From contig NC_091868.1 in NCBI RefSeq assembly GCF_019399895.1, positions 2,962,499 through 3,026,498 on the forward strand: a stretch of 64,000 bases of DNA. Reading direction: 5' to 3'. Origin of the DNA: Cardiocondyla obscurior (lineage: Eukaryota > Arthropoda > Insecta > Hymenoptera > Formicidae). The notes under the pieces were generated by a model. That model saw nothing but the letters and a program-made list of their open reading frames with translations, made no database searches and had not been told where the DNA came from. The position numbers were made by a program, and so were the translations under genes. Of the stretch, positions 1 to 11,703 are shown piece by piece; the stretch's first letter is position 1, and every line of letters starts with the position of its first letter.

Positions 1-3000
1 CGCGCTGAAATAAAATAAAAATAAAAGTTTCAACGTAAATTTGTGCTCAATTAATCTTATGCATGTATACTCTATTATGACGACAGCGCGCGCTAGACGC
101 GGATAACGTGCACGTAGAGCATGTCGTTTTCCCACGTCCGGCGTTCTAAAAGTGTTGAAAAAGAAAGAAACGCGAGGGAAATAGGATGACCGTGTGCGCC
201 GCCAACTGAAGCGGGGGCAAGCTTAAGGGGGTTAGAGAGGGGTGGTGGCAATAGATCTTATTAAGAGACAGAATGAGTCACTCGGTCGTAAGCGATGGAA
301 TAAAAAAAAAAGAAAATAAGAGGCCAGGGGAAGGAGGGCCGGATTGCGACCACGGCAGAGACCGCTGGCAGAGACCGTATAAAAATGCCGCGATAGATGG
401 GTGGGTGTCTCAGATCCGGAACTTGTTGACAATGGTGCGGAAGGCGATACACCTGGACGCTCGCGAGGAGCGTGCAAGTATTGACCCGTCGCGCGCTACA
501 ATCGGACGACGCTCGACTAGGACTAAACTTTCTCGCACGTCTCACGTGGTCAGTGGACCTCGTCTCCTGATGAAAGAGAGGAAAAAAAAAAAAAGAGAGA
601 AAGAGAGAGAGACCGACCCCCTCGACCATTCGTGCCGCGATTGCGTTCGTGATGGCGCAATTATTTACATTACTTCCGAATTGGTAAATAAGAGACGCGA
701 GCTTAAACGCGGAAGCGTGTCGCAACCACCTCTTTCCGCAGGAGGCGCACCTTCCCCTGCCGTTCGTAAACTCTTTCCGGATACTCCTCTTCTGTACGCG
801 GCTCTCCTAAAGTTCACCGTGATGCGAAATAAAGCGGAATTATTAGGTCAATTGGCGACGCGTAGCTTGAGCAATTATTCCGCTTAAACGATCCCGAGTA
901 AGATAATGAGATGTTATTGTCAAAACAATTCATGCGAATAAGAAATGCAAAATCGATTTGAATTCGCGTTATCCGCGGCATAATCGCCGACCGTGAGCAG
1001 TGCACGCGGTTAACTTATCATTTTAAGTCTATAGAAGCGTATAACGAGACTCGGTGTACAAGTTTAGCGTAATTGCGACAGACACGGTGCCTTGTTATTA
1101 ACGCGCATGTAAGTTCCATCGTTGCTATCGCCCTTTCAAGAAACTACGTGGTAGTAGTATTGTCCGCGAGCCACTTAACCATCTTTCGAAAGTTATCTTT
1201 GTCGTCAGGATATTGGCTCAAAACGGTCGTTTAAATCTCAGGAGTCTAATGACACTCGCGCGATAATAGGGCGGCTGATTTGACAAGCGAAGTGGTTACG
1301 AAGACAAATGAGTGCTTTAGTCGCGTTCGAAACGATCGATCGTTCTACAAGCTGAGCCAGAAATTCCCCCCTTGCTACCACCTTCTCTGATTATAAATAA
1401 AATTTTTTGACTTGAGAATTGAAATGATGAAAAATCATTATCTACCGATTAATGGAAAACTAAAATTATACTCATAAATAGACGTACGATTAGTTAACCA
1501 GCGATCGCCAATCTATCCATTTATCTCCGATCTACTTATCGAAGACAAGCGCGGAGAGATCTTACCGATAGGAAGGAAGGGAGCCGGATACGCGCTTACA
1601 AATGCGTTACGGGATCTAAACAAGCTGTTTAGACGACTTTAAGTTAACCCGAATTGACTCAATTGGATTAACCGAGCGACAGCTCGGCACACACGTCCAT
1701 TCGACATACTTGGGAACCGCCGGCCCGTACCGGCGTCATCGTATATCCGCGAACGAGCCAGTCTTTCGCTTCTCATGCAAATAACGCATCGCGTTATTTC
1801 CAGCACTTTAGCCCATCGTCCCGCTTCTCTGGCGATCCCTTTTTCTCACACGCCCCGGGGTCCTCCCTCCTTCGCTTCGCGTTCGCGAATTTAGCTGGTT
1901 AGCTGAATTGACGGCGTTTGGGAAAATTGGCTCGTATCCTCCATCGGGTGCGTAGCGTCACCCGATGGCTCGCTCCGCGGGAGACCCTCCCCCGCCGCTC
2001 CCCGTTCGCTCTTACGCGCGTAATGTGCGCGTACACGACGACCGAGACACGCGCACGGCCAATCATGCCGAGTGTCTTTCGAGCGATGCGCTACGTTCTC
2101 CCCTACCGCACCGTCGCGGATCACGAAGAGCCTTCCGCTCCTCGAACCGGTCCGTACATACGCGTGACCCGCTGACGCACGTTGTCTCCCCCTTCCTCGT
2201 GTCCTGTCTCTCATGTCAATTTACACCGGGGGCCGCGGAAGGAAGAGACGAGAGATAGGAACAAGCGACAGCGGAGGAGAGCCTGTACGAGGCTTACGTA
2301 TGAATGTAGAATCGGAAGGGACGTTGTGGATTGGAGTGTCCGCTTCTTGGCCGACCCTCGACCCTCGCGCGGCGTCGGAGTTCCTCTTCTATCAGTCTCG
2401 ATGTACCCTCCCTTCGTTCCCCCGCGCCTCCCTCGCCCAGCGCCTCCTCGACGGCCCTCCATCTTCGTCATCGGTGCATTCCGGCACTTTTGCTCTGTCT
2501 TTCTCCCGTGGCTTGCTCTCCGCGATACATGGATCGTCGGAAGTCACCTTCCTCATTATCATACCAACAGGCCGCTCGCTCACTCGGACGCAGCCTTCAT
2601 CCTGTGCCCTAGTCACTTACGGCTTGCCGGTAACCAACCCAAGAGCGATCTGGTCCACGGCCGACTGTTCGAAAGGGCTGGCTGCAGATCGTACGAGTTA
2701 GCTCGAGAGCCACTGGCCTGGGGGACAAGACGCAAGTCCATTATACTCAATCACAGCGTGATTGGCTCAAACGATCAGACCACCACTCGCCGCACTCGCT
2801 TCACTCCGCGGAGATTTGCGCGGACGTGCCATGTCGCATCTGTCTATGTCAAGAAGAGAAGATTCTGCAGTTCCGTCGATGCATTTCCTCGTGCGCGCTC
2901 TCGAAAATTTTTCTCGCAAATTATCGGCGACAAATTAATTCAAGCAGGCAGCGTGTAATAAATTTTCTTGACGAACAAACAGTTAAAAAAAAAGAAGAAA

Positions 3001-4141
3001 AAAAAAACCTTAGGCGCAACGTTAATAGAAAATATCGAATTCAAAGAGAAATAATCGAAATATCGCGCGTCGCTTGTATTTCGTTGATTAGCAATAAACA
3101 TCAAATCTGTCATTCTCTAAGAGGGATATTCGATCGATAACTGACGGCAAACCAGATGTTTCCAGCCTTAAGGGTGATCAAAGGTGCGCGCCGAGTCTGT
3201 TTGCAGGACCCTGGAATGTAGATCAAGGTCCAGCTGCACTAGAAACTACGATCCCTCGTCGCGGAGCCCACATTCGTATATCTATTTATCCCCGTATCTA
3301 TTCTTTTAGATCTTTCGAGCGAGAATGACTTTTGATCTCCCGCTGAGCTTTGTTTCGGACCCGTTCGTTTTTATCTCGCTCTTTAAAACCGCGTGTCGTT
3401 AACGAGACGCACGAGTTGAATTTTAGATTTTTTTTTTTTTTTACAACGCTCGGTATGGATCGCGCCGCATTTTTATGCCGAACACGTAAAAACGCAATGC
3501 GCGATCTATTAGTTTCTCCAGAAAACGATAAACCCCGTACGTTCCGAAATACTTTTCAAAAATGACGATTGCCAGACGCTTTTGCGGAGATACCGCCGTT
3601 ATACGCTGCACAAACATACGAAACTTTCGCAATTGAATATAATTAAGTAATCCTCGGTACCCGATAATGTTCGCGGCATGATTGTCGTGGTCGCAAAAAC
3701 GAGAAAACATGTTCTGGCCGGCTGCCATAAGAAGACTACGCCTCGAAATGGCGACGACAATAACGCCAGTAATCCTGGACGTTCTTGGTTGCCAATATGC
3801 CGCAAACGTATCTCCATAATTGCCTCGAAAAGTAGCCCACGGCCAATAAAAGACGGAGAAGAAAAACACCGGAATTTATCGCTAGACGTGCTTCTTCTTC
3901 CCGAGCGATTTATTTGCTTTTTTTTCGGCATTACGCGTCGTTCATAAATTTAAAAAATTTACAGGGAAATCTCGCAATTAATTATATTGAATGTAAGACA
4001 GATGGAAAAAGAGAGTAGCTTGAGAAGAGAAAATATCGATACGGAATACTTAACTGTGATGCAACAAATATTACAACAATTTTTCTTTTCTCAATCGGTT
4101 TGCATTTACTTATTTTTAATTTTTTTTTTCATTTTATTTTT
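1..4141. other. Non-coding sequence upstream of the repeats
   Basis: No supported gene. The segments about 1-650 and 1680-2850 are CpG-rich and contain long chance ORFs (up to 258 codons on the + strand at 2182-2958) without recognisable protein features. The rest is AT-rich. It may be pros 5' flank or first intron. Confidence 0.6.
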
Positions 4142-4662
4142 ACATGTAGACAAACTTTGGAACGAGGTAGATCTCGTTATTTTAAGACGAAAAGTCCTTT
4201 ACCATTTTTTATTCTGAGTAATATAAAATTATTAAAAATTAGGTTTTTTGAGCGGATCTTACTGCTCCTCACACCGCGCGGAGACGCTCTATCCGTCGGT
4301 AGTCCCCAATCCTTGCTTTCTTGATCATCGATAATTTTCTTTGTATTGTTACGCGTCGTCGCCTTTCTTTGATTCCTGGTTTAGACCAGTTTATCTAGGC
4401 GGGCCGATCGTAATCGCCTGTCTTGCCCCGCGCGCCTTTATTTTTCTTATCGATGATTGAGAACGCAAGGATTGGGGACTACCGATGGATAGAGCGTCTC
4501 CGCGCGGTGTGGGGGGCAGTAAGTTCCGCCCAAAAGACATAATTTTCAATAATTATCTTGCTTAATATTACTCGGAATAAAAAATAATAAAGAACTTTTC
4601 TACTTAAAATAACGAGATCTACCTAGTTCCAAAGTTTGTCTACATGACTTTGGGACACCCTG
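4142..4662. mobile_element. Foldback MITE-like element with about 200-bp inverted arms
   Basis: The left arm (about 4142-4337) and right arm (about 4449-4645) are near-perfect inverted copies: ATGTAGACAAACTTTGGAAC at the left reads inverted at 4627-4646, and GAGACGCTCTATCC with AGTCCCCAATCCTTGC also reappear inverted. The right end continues into GGGACACCCTG|TA at 4662, the same terminus as the two other elements here. The left arm lacks it, so the left tip is lost. The central loop is about 110 bp. There is no coding capacity, so it is non-autonomous. Confidence 0.8.
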
Positions 4663-4835
4663 TATAAATGAATAATCACTGCCACGTTGGGGCAAACGGA
4701 AACCGTTAGTCCTCCCCCGGGCACGAGCCAGCTTGCCCGCCCGTTTCTCAAGACGTTAGAAAGCCGAAGTTCGTTTAACCCCAAGACGTTGGGGGAACCT
4801 TAGTCGAGTATAACAATGACAACAAGAAGCCGAAA

Positions 4836-5667
4836 CGTCGGTTACGCCTCGAAACGGCAGCTGGCACGCGCACTTTTCGTATCGCAAGGAGGCATTCTTA
4901 CCTTCTTTGCCCTTCTTCCTTCGCCTTTCCTTCTCGATGGGGCGAGCACCCAAGGGGAACCCGAGTTTCGAGAAGTTATCTCGATCGGGTATACAATCAG
5001 GGGATACCTGGACACTTAAATCGGGGACGCCACCCGGCGAACCACCTGAATTCTACTAAGGGGGTCTCTCCTTGATCTTGCAGTGTCGACGACAATAAGG
5101 GACTTTCTTTAGCTTTTCGTAAAAATTATTCTTCTTTAAACGTTTGTTTCTTTATTTTTTTAATTTTTTTACAGCTATCTTATTCGTTGTATTTTTTACA
5201 ACTACACATTGATACAATTTTCTCCCTTTTTTTTTTTTTTTTTTTTTAATTCGTCGGTTACGCCTCGAAACGGTAGCTGGCACGCGCACTTTCCGTATCG
5301 CAAGGAGGCATTCTTACCTTCTTTGCCCTTCTTCCTTCGCCTTTCCTTCTCGATGGGGCGAGCACCCAAGGGGAACCCGAGTTTCGAGAAGTTACCTCGA
5401 TCGGGTATACAATCAGGGGATACCTGGACATTTAAATCGGGGACGCCACCCGGCGAACCACCTGAATTCTACTAAGGGGGTCTCTCCTTGATCTTGCAGT
5501 GTCGCCGACAATAAGGGACTTTCTTTAACTTTTCGTAAAAATTATTCTTCTTTAAACGTTTGTTTCTTTATTTTTTTAATTTTTTTACAGCTATCTTATT
5601 CGTTGTATTTTTTACAACTACACATTGATACAATTTTCTCCCTTTTTTTCTTTTTTTTTTTTTTAAT
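4836..5667. repeat. Tandem duplication of a 416-bp unit
   Basis: Copy 1 at 4836-5251 and copy 2 at 5252-5667 are almost identical, differing at a handful of bases (for example GGCAGCTGG against GGTAGCTGG, and TTATCTCG against TTACCTCG). Each ends in a T-run of about 20. High identity implies a recent duplication. The unit has no recognisable coding content. The poly-T ends would be poly-A on the minus strand, so a retrotransposed origin on that strand is possible but unproven. Confidence 0.9.
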
Positions 5668-6260
5668 TCTACGTAAAATTTGATTTGAAAAATTTGAACG
5701 AGACAATTTGCTTATTTGTAAAACGTTATTAGACAATCGTTTTATTGTTTTTCAAGTTAAATCAGATACGATATTACTGTAAATGATACATTTTTAACAA
5801 TGTCCGTATTAATGAAATACAACTGATAAGCTTTAACAAGCTTCATTGATTTTACTTTTGTACGATATACCCGTAGATAAATATAAATACAGAGATTAAA
5901 TTGACCAACGTAATTAATTTTATAAATCGTTACATTAATGTAATAAATCATTAAAAACAAAAGTGCGATCGTTCTCGCTGTATAAATTTTCAGTTTTCGA
6001 TTTCGGTGCCGCGTTCACGCCACTGAGGGCAAGGACCGTTGTTCCTACTTCCTTTCCTAAGAGAGGACGAAGGGCGTCGCAGGACTTTTTTTTTGTAGCC
6101 TTTAATATCGGACGTTAGCGTTTCCCACCACGAGAAATCATGGGAATGTATTGAAGGAAGGTCGTGTAGACGTCTCGGAGATTTGCGATCGTACTCTGAA
6201 AAGCTCCCTGACGATCGTCGACTTCCGCGCGAAGGAATCGCCGTCTGATTTACTTTTCCT
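5668..6260. other. Gene-free spacer
   Basis: AT-rich 5670-5990, then mixed sequence. No ORF, RNA gene or repeat that I can support. Confidence 0.6.
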
Positions 6261-6511
6261 CACGTAAGATATAAATCTCCGCACCGACGTCTCTGAAAAA
6301 ATATGTAGAACTTAGTTAAACGGGCAAGCTTGACTGACTGTTTTCATTTAATTAATTGATAAATAAATATCTACTTAATTCGTAAATAATTAATTACTAA
6401 AATAATTATATGTTACTTGCAAGTTCTTTTATAAATAGTGCGTGCATTTTTATTTTATTATTTTTTTTATTTTTTTTCCGAGCACGCGGTATTCCACGGT
6501 ATTGTTTTATA

Positions 6512-6864
6512 CAGGGTGTCCCACCCTATATTGACAAACTCTCAGAGTTAGATAAGTCTCGTGGATACAAGTCAATAAGTTCTATGCCATTTTGTACAAT
6601 TTTCAACCAATATTGAAAAAATAATTAAAATGTGTAACTTAAAAACGACAAGGAAGCTGCGGGCGTGTGAGCGTGACAGACGAATGGTGCCGTCGTCTGT
6701 CGCGCTCACTCACGCGTAGCTTCCTTGTCGCTTTTGCGCTAGACAAATTAATTTTTTTCTCAATAACTATCGTGAATTTTGCAAAACGGCAAAGAACTTA
6801 TTAATTTGTGTCCACGAGACCTATTTAACTCTGAGAGTTTGACAATATGGGGTGGGACACCTTG
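6512..6864. mobile_element. MITE with about 55-bp TIRs (CAGGGTGTCCC) and TA target duplication
   Basis: The left end CAGGGTGTCCCACCCTATAT and the right end, inverted, CAAGGTGTCCCACCCCATAT pair over about 55 bp as far as TCTCGTGGA. TA flanks both sides (6510-6511, 6865-6866). The centre holds a second hairpin: CGACAAGGAAGCT at about 6647 against AGCTTCCTTGTCG at about 6718. It is 353 bp and non-coding. TA target sites fit the Tc1/mariner superfamily. It sits inside the left arm of the larger inverted repeat and is absent from the right arm, so it inserted later. Confidence 0.85.
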
Positions 6865-7552
6865 TATTTAAATAAAGACGCTCGCTCGTATACGCATACA
6901 TCAACGATACATTTTTATATTAATATGTTAGAAAAATATTTCGCACGAGATATTTCCTACTTTTCAAGACGTCCGATTGAAAAAGATGCATTTATTCCTA
7001 TGAAGGATGACGTCACCGCGCAGCGCGTACGGAGAATATAAGAAATGAGTGCGAAGTGTTATCGGTTAAAAATACAATGATCGACCACGGCGAGGGCGAC
7101 GACGACGACGGCGGCGACAAAGAAGAAGAGCAGACCGCGGGTGACAGTTGCAAGCAATATGCTTCACCCTCGTCCGGACACCCTGCGGCCGATAGAGGCA
7201 AAAACTCAAAGTATAGTGAGTTACGAGGGGGTTAGCGAAGAAGGGGGTGTTTCGCCTCAGAAGCGGCCATAAGAAAATTACTTGCGTTGAATATCTTATT
7301 CGATACATAAGCAGTTCCGCCTGGAGTGGTCTCTTCGCCGAGGGATGCATACCGTCGTCGGTCGATATACCCGGCAGAGAGAAAGGGGGCAACAAAAAGT
7401 AATTGATAGTCTGCTCATTGCCCGCGCGATCATAGACGGGCCCATCTGGCTCGCTCCGACGAGAAAAATAGCGTCGCGCTCCTCTGCGTCTTTATTCACG
7501 CCGCAGCCGATCTTCGTGTTCTCGTTTCACTCATAAATTTGCCGTGAATACC

Positions 7553-8095
7553 TTTTTACTACAAAGCCGTAATGAGACGATAATATTTCGTTATTGTCGT
7601 TACAATTATTTACTCATTATTTTTTTTTTCTTTTGTCTTTTCCTTTTTCTTATTCTTTTTCTTCTAACAGGCCGTACCATTGACGAATGAAGAGCGATTA
7701 TTTGCCTTTTTCTTTTTCTTTTTTTCTTTTATATATTAATTTCTTTTTATATTAATATATTAATTTTCTTTTAATATATTAAAAAAAAAAAAAGAAAAAG
7801 AAAAAGGCAAATAATCGCTCTTCATTCGTCAATGGTACGGCCTGTTAGAAGCTTCGATCGTCATGCAGTTCAATTGACGCTGCGTATAAGTGCGTAAGTG
7901 AGACGTGAAAACCTTTTTACTACAAAGTCGTAATGAGACGATAATATTTCGTTATTGTCGTTACAATTATTTACTCGTTATTTTTTTTTTCTTTTGCCTT
8001 TTTCTTTTTCTTATTCTTTTTCTTCTAACAGGCCGTACCATTGACGAATGAAGAGCGATTATTTGCCTTTTTCTTTTTCTTTTTTTCTTTTATAT
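7553..8095. repeat. Direct repeat pair with an inverted copy between
   Basis: 7555-7735 (CTACAAAGCCGTAATGAGAC onward, through AACAGGCCGTACCATTGACG to the T-rich tail) is repeated directly at about 7918-8095. Between them, about 7796-7860 holds the inverted version (GGCAAATAATCGCTCTTCAT through to GGTACGGCCTGTTAG). The copies are very similar. Confidence 0.8.
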
Positions 8096-8099
8096 ATTT

Positions 8100-9410
8100 T
8101 TTTCTTTTAATATATTAATTTTTTCCCTTGAACGATTGCGAGAGGCGCGTATTACTGGAATCATTTACTCGTTGTACAGCCGTCATCGAAAATCAGGAGA
8201 CTCGCTGCGAAATCGTCGTTCAGCGATGGCACGGTAACTCAAATAAATAAATTTACGCAGTAAAATCCCGGAGAGATGCTAAATTTTCATAGATTTATTT
8301 CGAGAAATTTAAGGGAGTAAAAAGGAAATGTTAAAAAAAAAATCTGTGCGTTTGCGTTTCAAGGGACGGATTTTTTTGCACTCGTTGCCGCTCGTTTCTT
8401 TAATCTCATAATCGCAGCCTCATTCTTCGCAAGCAAAAGAAAAATTTATGTTCGCGACGTCGTCGTCAACGTCGGGTGTACAAGCGCCGTACGTACGATC
8501 TCGAGTTTTCTTGCTAAGTAGCACGCCAGCCGGCTACATACGCACATACCGATCCTTTGACGGCAATCGCGAGGGTGCGTCCTTGATAACGTCATCCGCG
8601 ACGCTGCACTTTAGTCGCGCTTGATCTCGCGGGGGAGGCTAAAACGCAGGGCTCTTCAAAGATGTACGTAACATCAACGGCCAATATAAAAAAAATTACG
8701 CATACTCTTCCCTCGATACTTTCCGTTTCTTCGTTCGGTCATTTTTAATCGTACTACCGTTGGCCGCGAGTGTCGGAATACTTTCGCCGCGCAGCCTTTC
8801 GATAATAGCATGTTACCAGGTGAGAAGATCGTGCTCGATACACGTGGGGTGCGTTTCACTTGGAAGCGGTGCGTGTCGAAACGGCCGGTAGTTACTAAGA
8901 ACGCGAGGACAGACCTCACGAAGGAGGGAGAGCGGACGCTAACGACCGGTCACGTGTCCGACCGTGCGAGATAAGGGTTGAAAAAGGAAATTTGTGTTTA
9001 GAAAATTACCGCGTCATTACTTCCCGACCGCACGCCTCGTGGACGAGCACGGCGACACGGTAATGTCCGCCCACGAAACGATTGTCGGCTGATAAGAATG
9101 AGTCGAAGAAGAAATTAGAAAGAGAAAACGCGTAGAGAGCCGGCCTTCCCCTCAGAAGAATTATCGAGTATTTCGCGACGATAAGCAACCCCTCGAAAGC
9201 GTGACTCGGTAAATTCATCGTGGACTTCATTATTCGACAATTCAAGAGGCCTTCGATTCTTCATTTATATCGTGGATTTTCTCCCTTTCGCTTCTTCCGC
9301 GACATTATGTCGCTCCGTCCTAGCCATTAGCTCGCGCTTTTCCGTTGATCGCCACTCAAAGGTCCTTTTTATCGAAGATACTTCCCGTTTCGCCCGAAGA
9401 AATAGTTTAT
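8100..9410. other. Interior of the large inverted repeat, no gene seen
   Basis: Mixed CpG-rich sequence (8440-9000) without coding signs; the longest frames are under 85 codons. Confidence 0.6.
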
Positions 9411-9570
9411 ATAAAGAAATATTTTTTCTTTTAATATATTAAAAAAAAAAAAAAAAAAAGAAAAAGGCAAATAATCGCTCTTTATTCGTCAATGGTACGG
9501 CCTGTTAGAAGCTTCGATCGTCATGCAGTTCAATTGACGCTGCGTATAAGTGCGTAAGTGAGACGTTTGT
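9411..9570. repeat. Further dispersed copy of the 7.8-kb repeat
   Basis: 9462-9564 (GGCAAATAATCGCTCTTTAT through CATGCAGTTCAATTGACGCT to AAGTGAGACG) matches about 7802-7904 in the same orientation, including the preceding long A-run and TTTTCTTTTAATATATT. Confidence 0.8.
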
Positions 9571-10008
9571 GTAGCTGCACGTATGCGTTACGGCATAGAG
9601 CTTGAATACGTACTAATACAACGTACGAGCGTACGCGTTTGTGCACACGTACGCGAGATTCGAAGCAACAGCTGAGCAGTTTAAAGCACCTGCGCTCAAT
9701 AAGCCGACAATATTCCATAGTTCGCCTACGCATAAACTCCCCCTCCCCCTCGCGTACGAGGACATCACGATATTCGTTCCAATACGCATCAAGAAGTCAA
9801 AAGAGTTTGCAGGAAACAATACGCGAGGTGTCACCTGTAAACGAAGAAAGTCATTCTTCATAGGAATAAATGCATTTTTTTCAATCGGACGTCTTGAAAA
9901 GTAGGAAATATCTCGTGCGAAATATTTTTCTAACATATCCTCCTATTTAAAAAAGCGTGTTTTACGTCTAAATTTGCTGAATCTCGAATCTATTGTTGCG
10001 CTGATTGG

Positions 10009-10049
10009 TTTTCTCTTGCTTGGCTTGCTTTTCGCCAAGCGAGAGAAAA
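10009..10049. repeat. Hairpin inside the extra segment of the right repeat arm
   Basis: TTTCTCTTGCTTGGC pairs with GCCAAGCGAGAGAAA (one mismatch) around a loop of about 9 nt. It lies only in the 174-bp segment missing from the left arm. Confidence 0.65.
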
Positions 10050-10506
10050 TGTCAGCTGACAAAAAAGAGGTTTTGAGATTTGATTTTAACTTTGGCTTTT
10101 TTTTAATTGCTATTTTTTTTTATCGTTGATGTATGCGTATACGAGCGAGCGTCTTTATTTAAATATAAAACATTTCTTTATTTAAATGCCCGTTTAACTA
10201 AGTTCTACATATTTTTTCAGAGACACGTCGGTGCGTCGTTGTATCTTACGTGATTTATATCTTATGATGCATCTATAATGAACTGTTTTAAACATTCTTT
10301 CCTTGCATTCGATTTATGGCTAAAATAAGATGAGCTAATAATAAGAGGAAATGACAAGTGTACACACCGCCGAGTACTTCCTATCTACGGAAACGGCGTT
10401 TCTTTCAATACGGCGGTCTATATGCGCGGCTTAAAATAATCTACCGCGTGCTATTATCGTGCTTATAAATCGATTCTCTTATTGTACATATACATATATG
10501 TATATA

Positions 10507-10749
10507 CAGGGTGTCTCAGCCCATGTGTAAAATTCTATACAGATAGATAAGTCTTGGGGAGATAAGTAAAAAAGTTTTTTAACGTTTTGAAAAATTCTCA
10601 ATACTAATTGAGAAAAAAATTAATGAGAGACAAATTAATTTTTTTCTCAATAACTATTAAGAATTTTGCAAAACGGCACAGGACTTATGAACTTGTATCC
10701 ACGAAACCTATCTAACTGACAGTTTGTTAATATGAAATAATACACCCTG
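10507..10749. mobile_element. Second, shorter MITE with CAGGGTGT termini and TA target duplication
   Basis: The element begins CAGGGTGTCTCAG after TA (10505-10506) and ends ACACCCTG before TA (10750-10751). It is almost entirely self-complementary (for example ATAGATAAGTC against the inverted ACCTATCTA region, and CTCAATACTAATTGAG in the middle). It is 243 bp and non-coding. Its interior (CAAATTAATTTTTTTCTCAA) matches 6746-6765 of the element at 6512-6864, so the two are related copies. Confidence 0.82.
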
Positions 10750-10821
10750 TATAGACGAGCGATATTCGTTCAGTCAAGTATAGATTGCTAAGATTTACTG
10801 ACTTCTTTTTTTATTCTACAG

Positions 10822-11322
10822 ACGTATCGGAGAATTGCGGCCACGGAAATCGAGACGAGGGAGCGAGGGGCACTTAGCCCTTTGGCGAGCTCGAAGGATG
10901 CAGCTCCCAGGCGGGAGCACGAGGATTCCGCCCGCCAGAATACCGGCTTCCCTTCTGGTAATCATCAACGGCAACAACATCGCAACGATCACCGGGAGTA
11001 AACGCATCGGTAGCAACAGCGGCGGTCCCGGTTATAACAAATACTGTAGCAGAAGTAAGAAGCACGACAGCAGCGGATACAGACCCGATAACGAATCGAA
11101 TCTTCCGAAGAAGACCCGCCATCCCGAGACGAAGGCGGACGTCGGACACCAAGTCACCGAGCAGCAGGCTCAGCCGTTGGCGTCAGCTCTACGGCGGAAG
11201 GTGTGGAGCGAGGAATAGTGAAAAGAAAGCAGAGAAAAAGCAAGGAACGACGGAAGAAGAAGAAGAGGAAGCGCGAGAGAAGGAGAAGAGGAGGAAGCAG
11301 TTCGTCGTGAAAACGAAGGGTG

Positions 11323-11353
<31 letters not shown>

Positions 11354-11703
11354 AGAAAGCAGAGGAGGAAGTGGAGGCGGAGGTGGAATTGGAGGAGGAG
11401 GAGGCGGTGGCGGCGAAGAAGACGGAAAAGAAAGAGAAGAAGAAGACCGAGAAGGAGACGGCGAAGGCAAAAGAGGAAGTAGAGAGGCGGCGGTGGTCGG
11501 TGGCGAACAAAGTGGGGAGCATTAGCTAGAAGGTACGCGGAGAAAAGGCAGCTGTAGTAGGGGTCCTGGAAAGACTACATAGTGCAGAAGCTGAGGCAGC
11601 GCGCTGAGCCACGAGGGGCTATTCGAGCGAGAAGGGGAGGGTGACAAGAAGCCCTGGCGGGGGGACGCGGAGGCCTTCGGGGGGCCGACCAACCAGACGG
11701 CCG
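10822..11703 (+). other. pros: pros 5' untranslated leader within the first coding exon
   Basis: A strong 3' splice site, a pyrimidine run followed by ATTCTACAG ending at 10821, opens this exon, so at least one upstream non-coding exon exists. I could not place it; it may be in 1-10.8 kb or outside the window. The leader is 882 nt. Its second half (about 11219-11640) is a purine- and GC-rich low-complexity tract of GAA/GAG/GGC triplets. It holds a single upstream ATG (10898). Confidence 0.75.
10898..11218 (+). CDS. Upstream ORF of 106 codons in the pros leader
   Basis: The only ATG between the splice acceptor at 10821 and the pros start opens a 106-codon frame beginning MQLPGGSTRIPPARIPASLL and ending at TAG 11216-11218. 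It is 485 nt upstream of the pros ATG. The predicted peptide is basic and S/N/G-rich, with no domain I recognise. It is probably a regulatory uORF rather than a functional protein: its length allows ribosome stalling, and the long spacing afterwards would permit reinitiation. Whether it is translated cannot be told from sequence. Confidence 0.4.
   Translation: MQLPGGSTRIPPARIPASLLVIINGNNIATITGSKRIGSNSGGPGYNKYCSRSKKHDSSGYRPDNESNLPKKTRHPETKADVGHQVTEQQAQPLASALRRKVWSEE

Larger units (their letters stand above)
6261..10251. repeat. Large nested inverted repeat (about 4 kb between outer ends)
   Basis: The outer arms are 6261-6326 (CACGTAAGATATAAATC through to AGTTAAACGGGCA) and, inverted, 10187-10251. 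The inner arms are 6866-6912 against 10118-10165 (TTTAAATAAAGACGCTCGCT onward) and 6925-7008 against 9856-9943 (GAAAAATATTTCGCACGAGA onward). The right arm has an extra 174 bp (9944-10117) with its own hairpin. The left arm holds the MITE at 6512-6864. There is no transposase-like ORF. It is either a non-autonomous foldback transposon or an inverted segmental duplication. Confidence 0.8.

Noticed and set aside
2182..2958. 258-codon + strand ORF
   Set aside because: It lies in CpG-rich sequence with several overlapping frames open on both strands, low-information R/P/S composition and no domain. Probably chance.
11154..11522. Minus-strand serine/alanine-rich ORF
   Set aside because: Antisense of the triplet-like GAA/GAG/GGC low-complexity leader.
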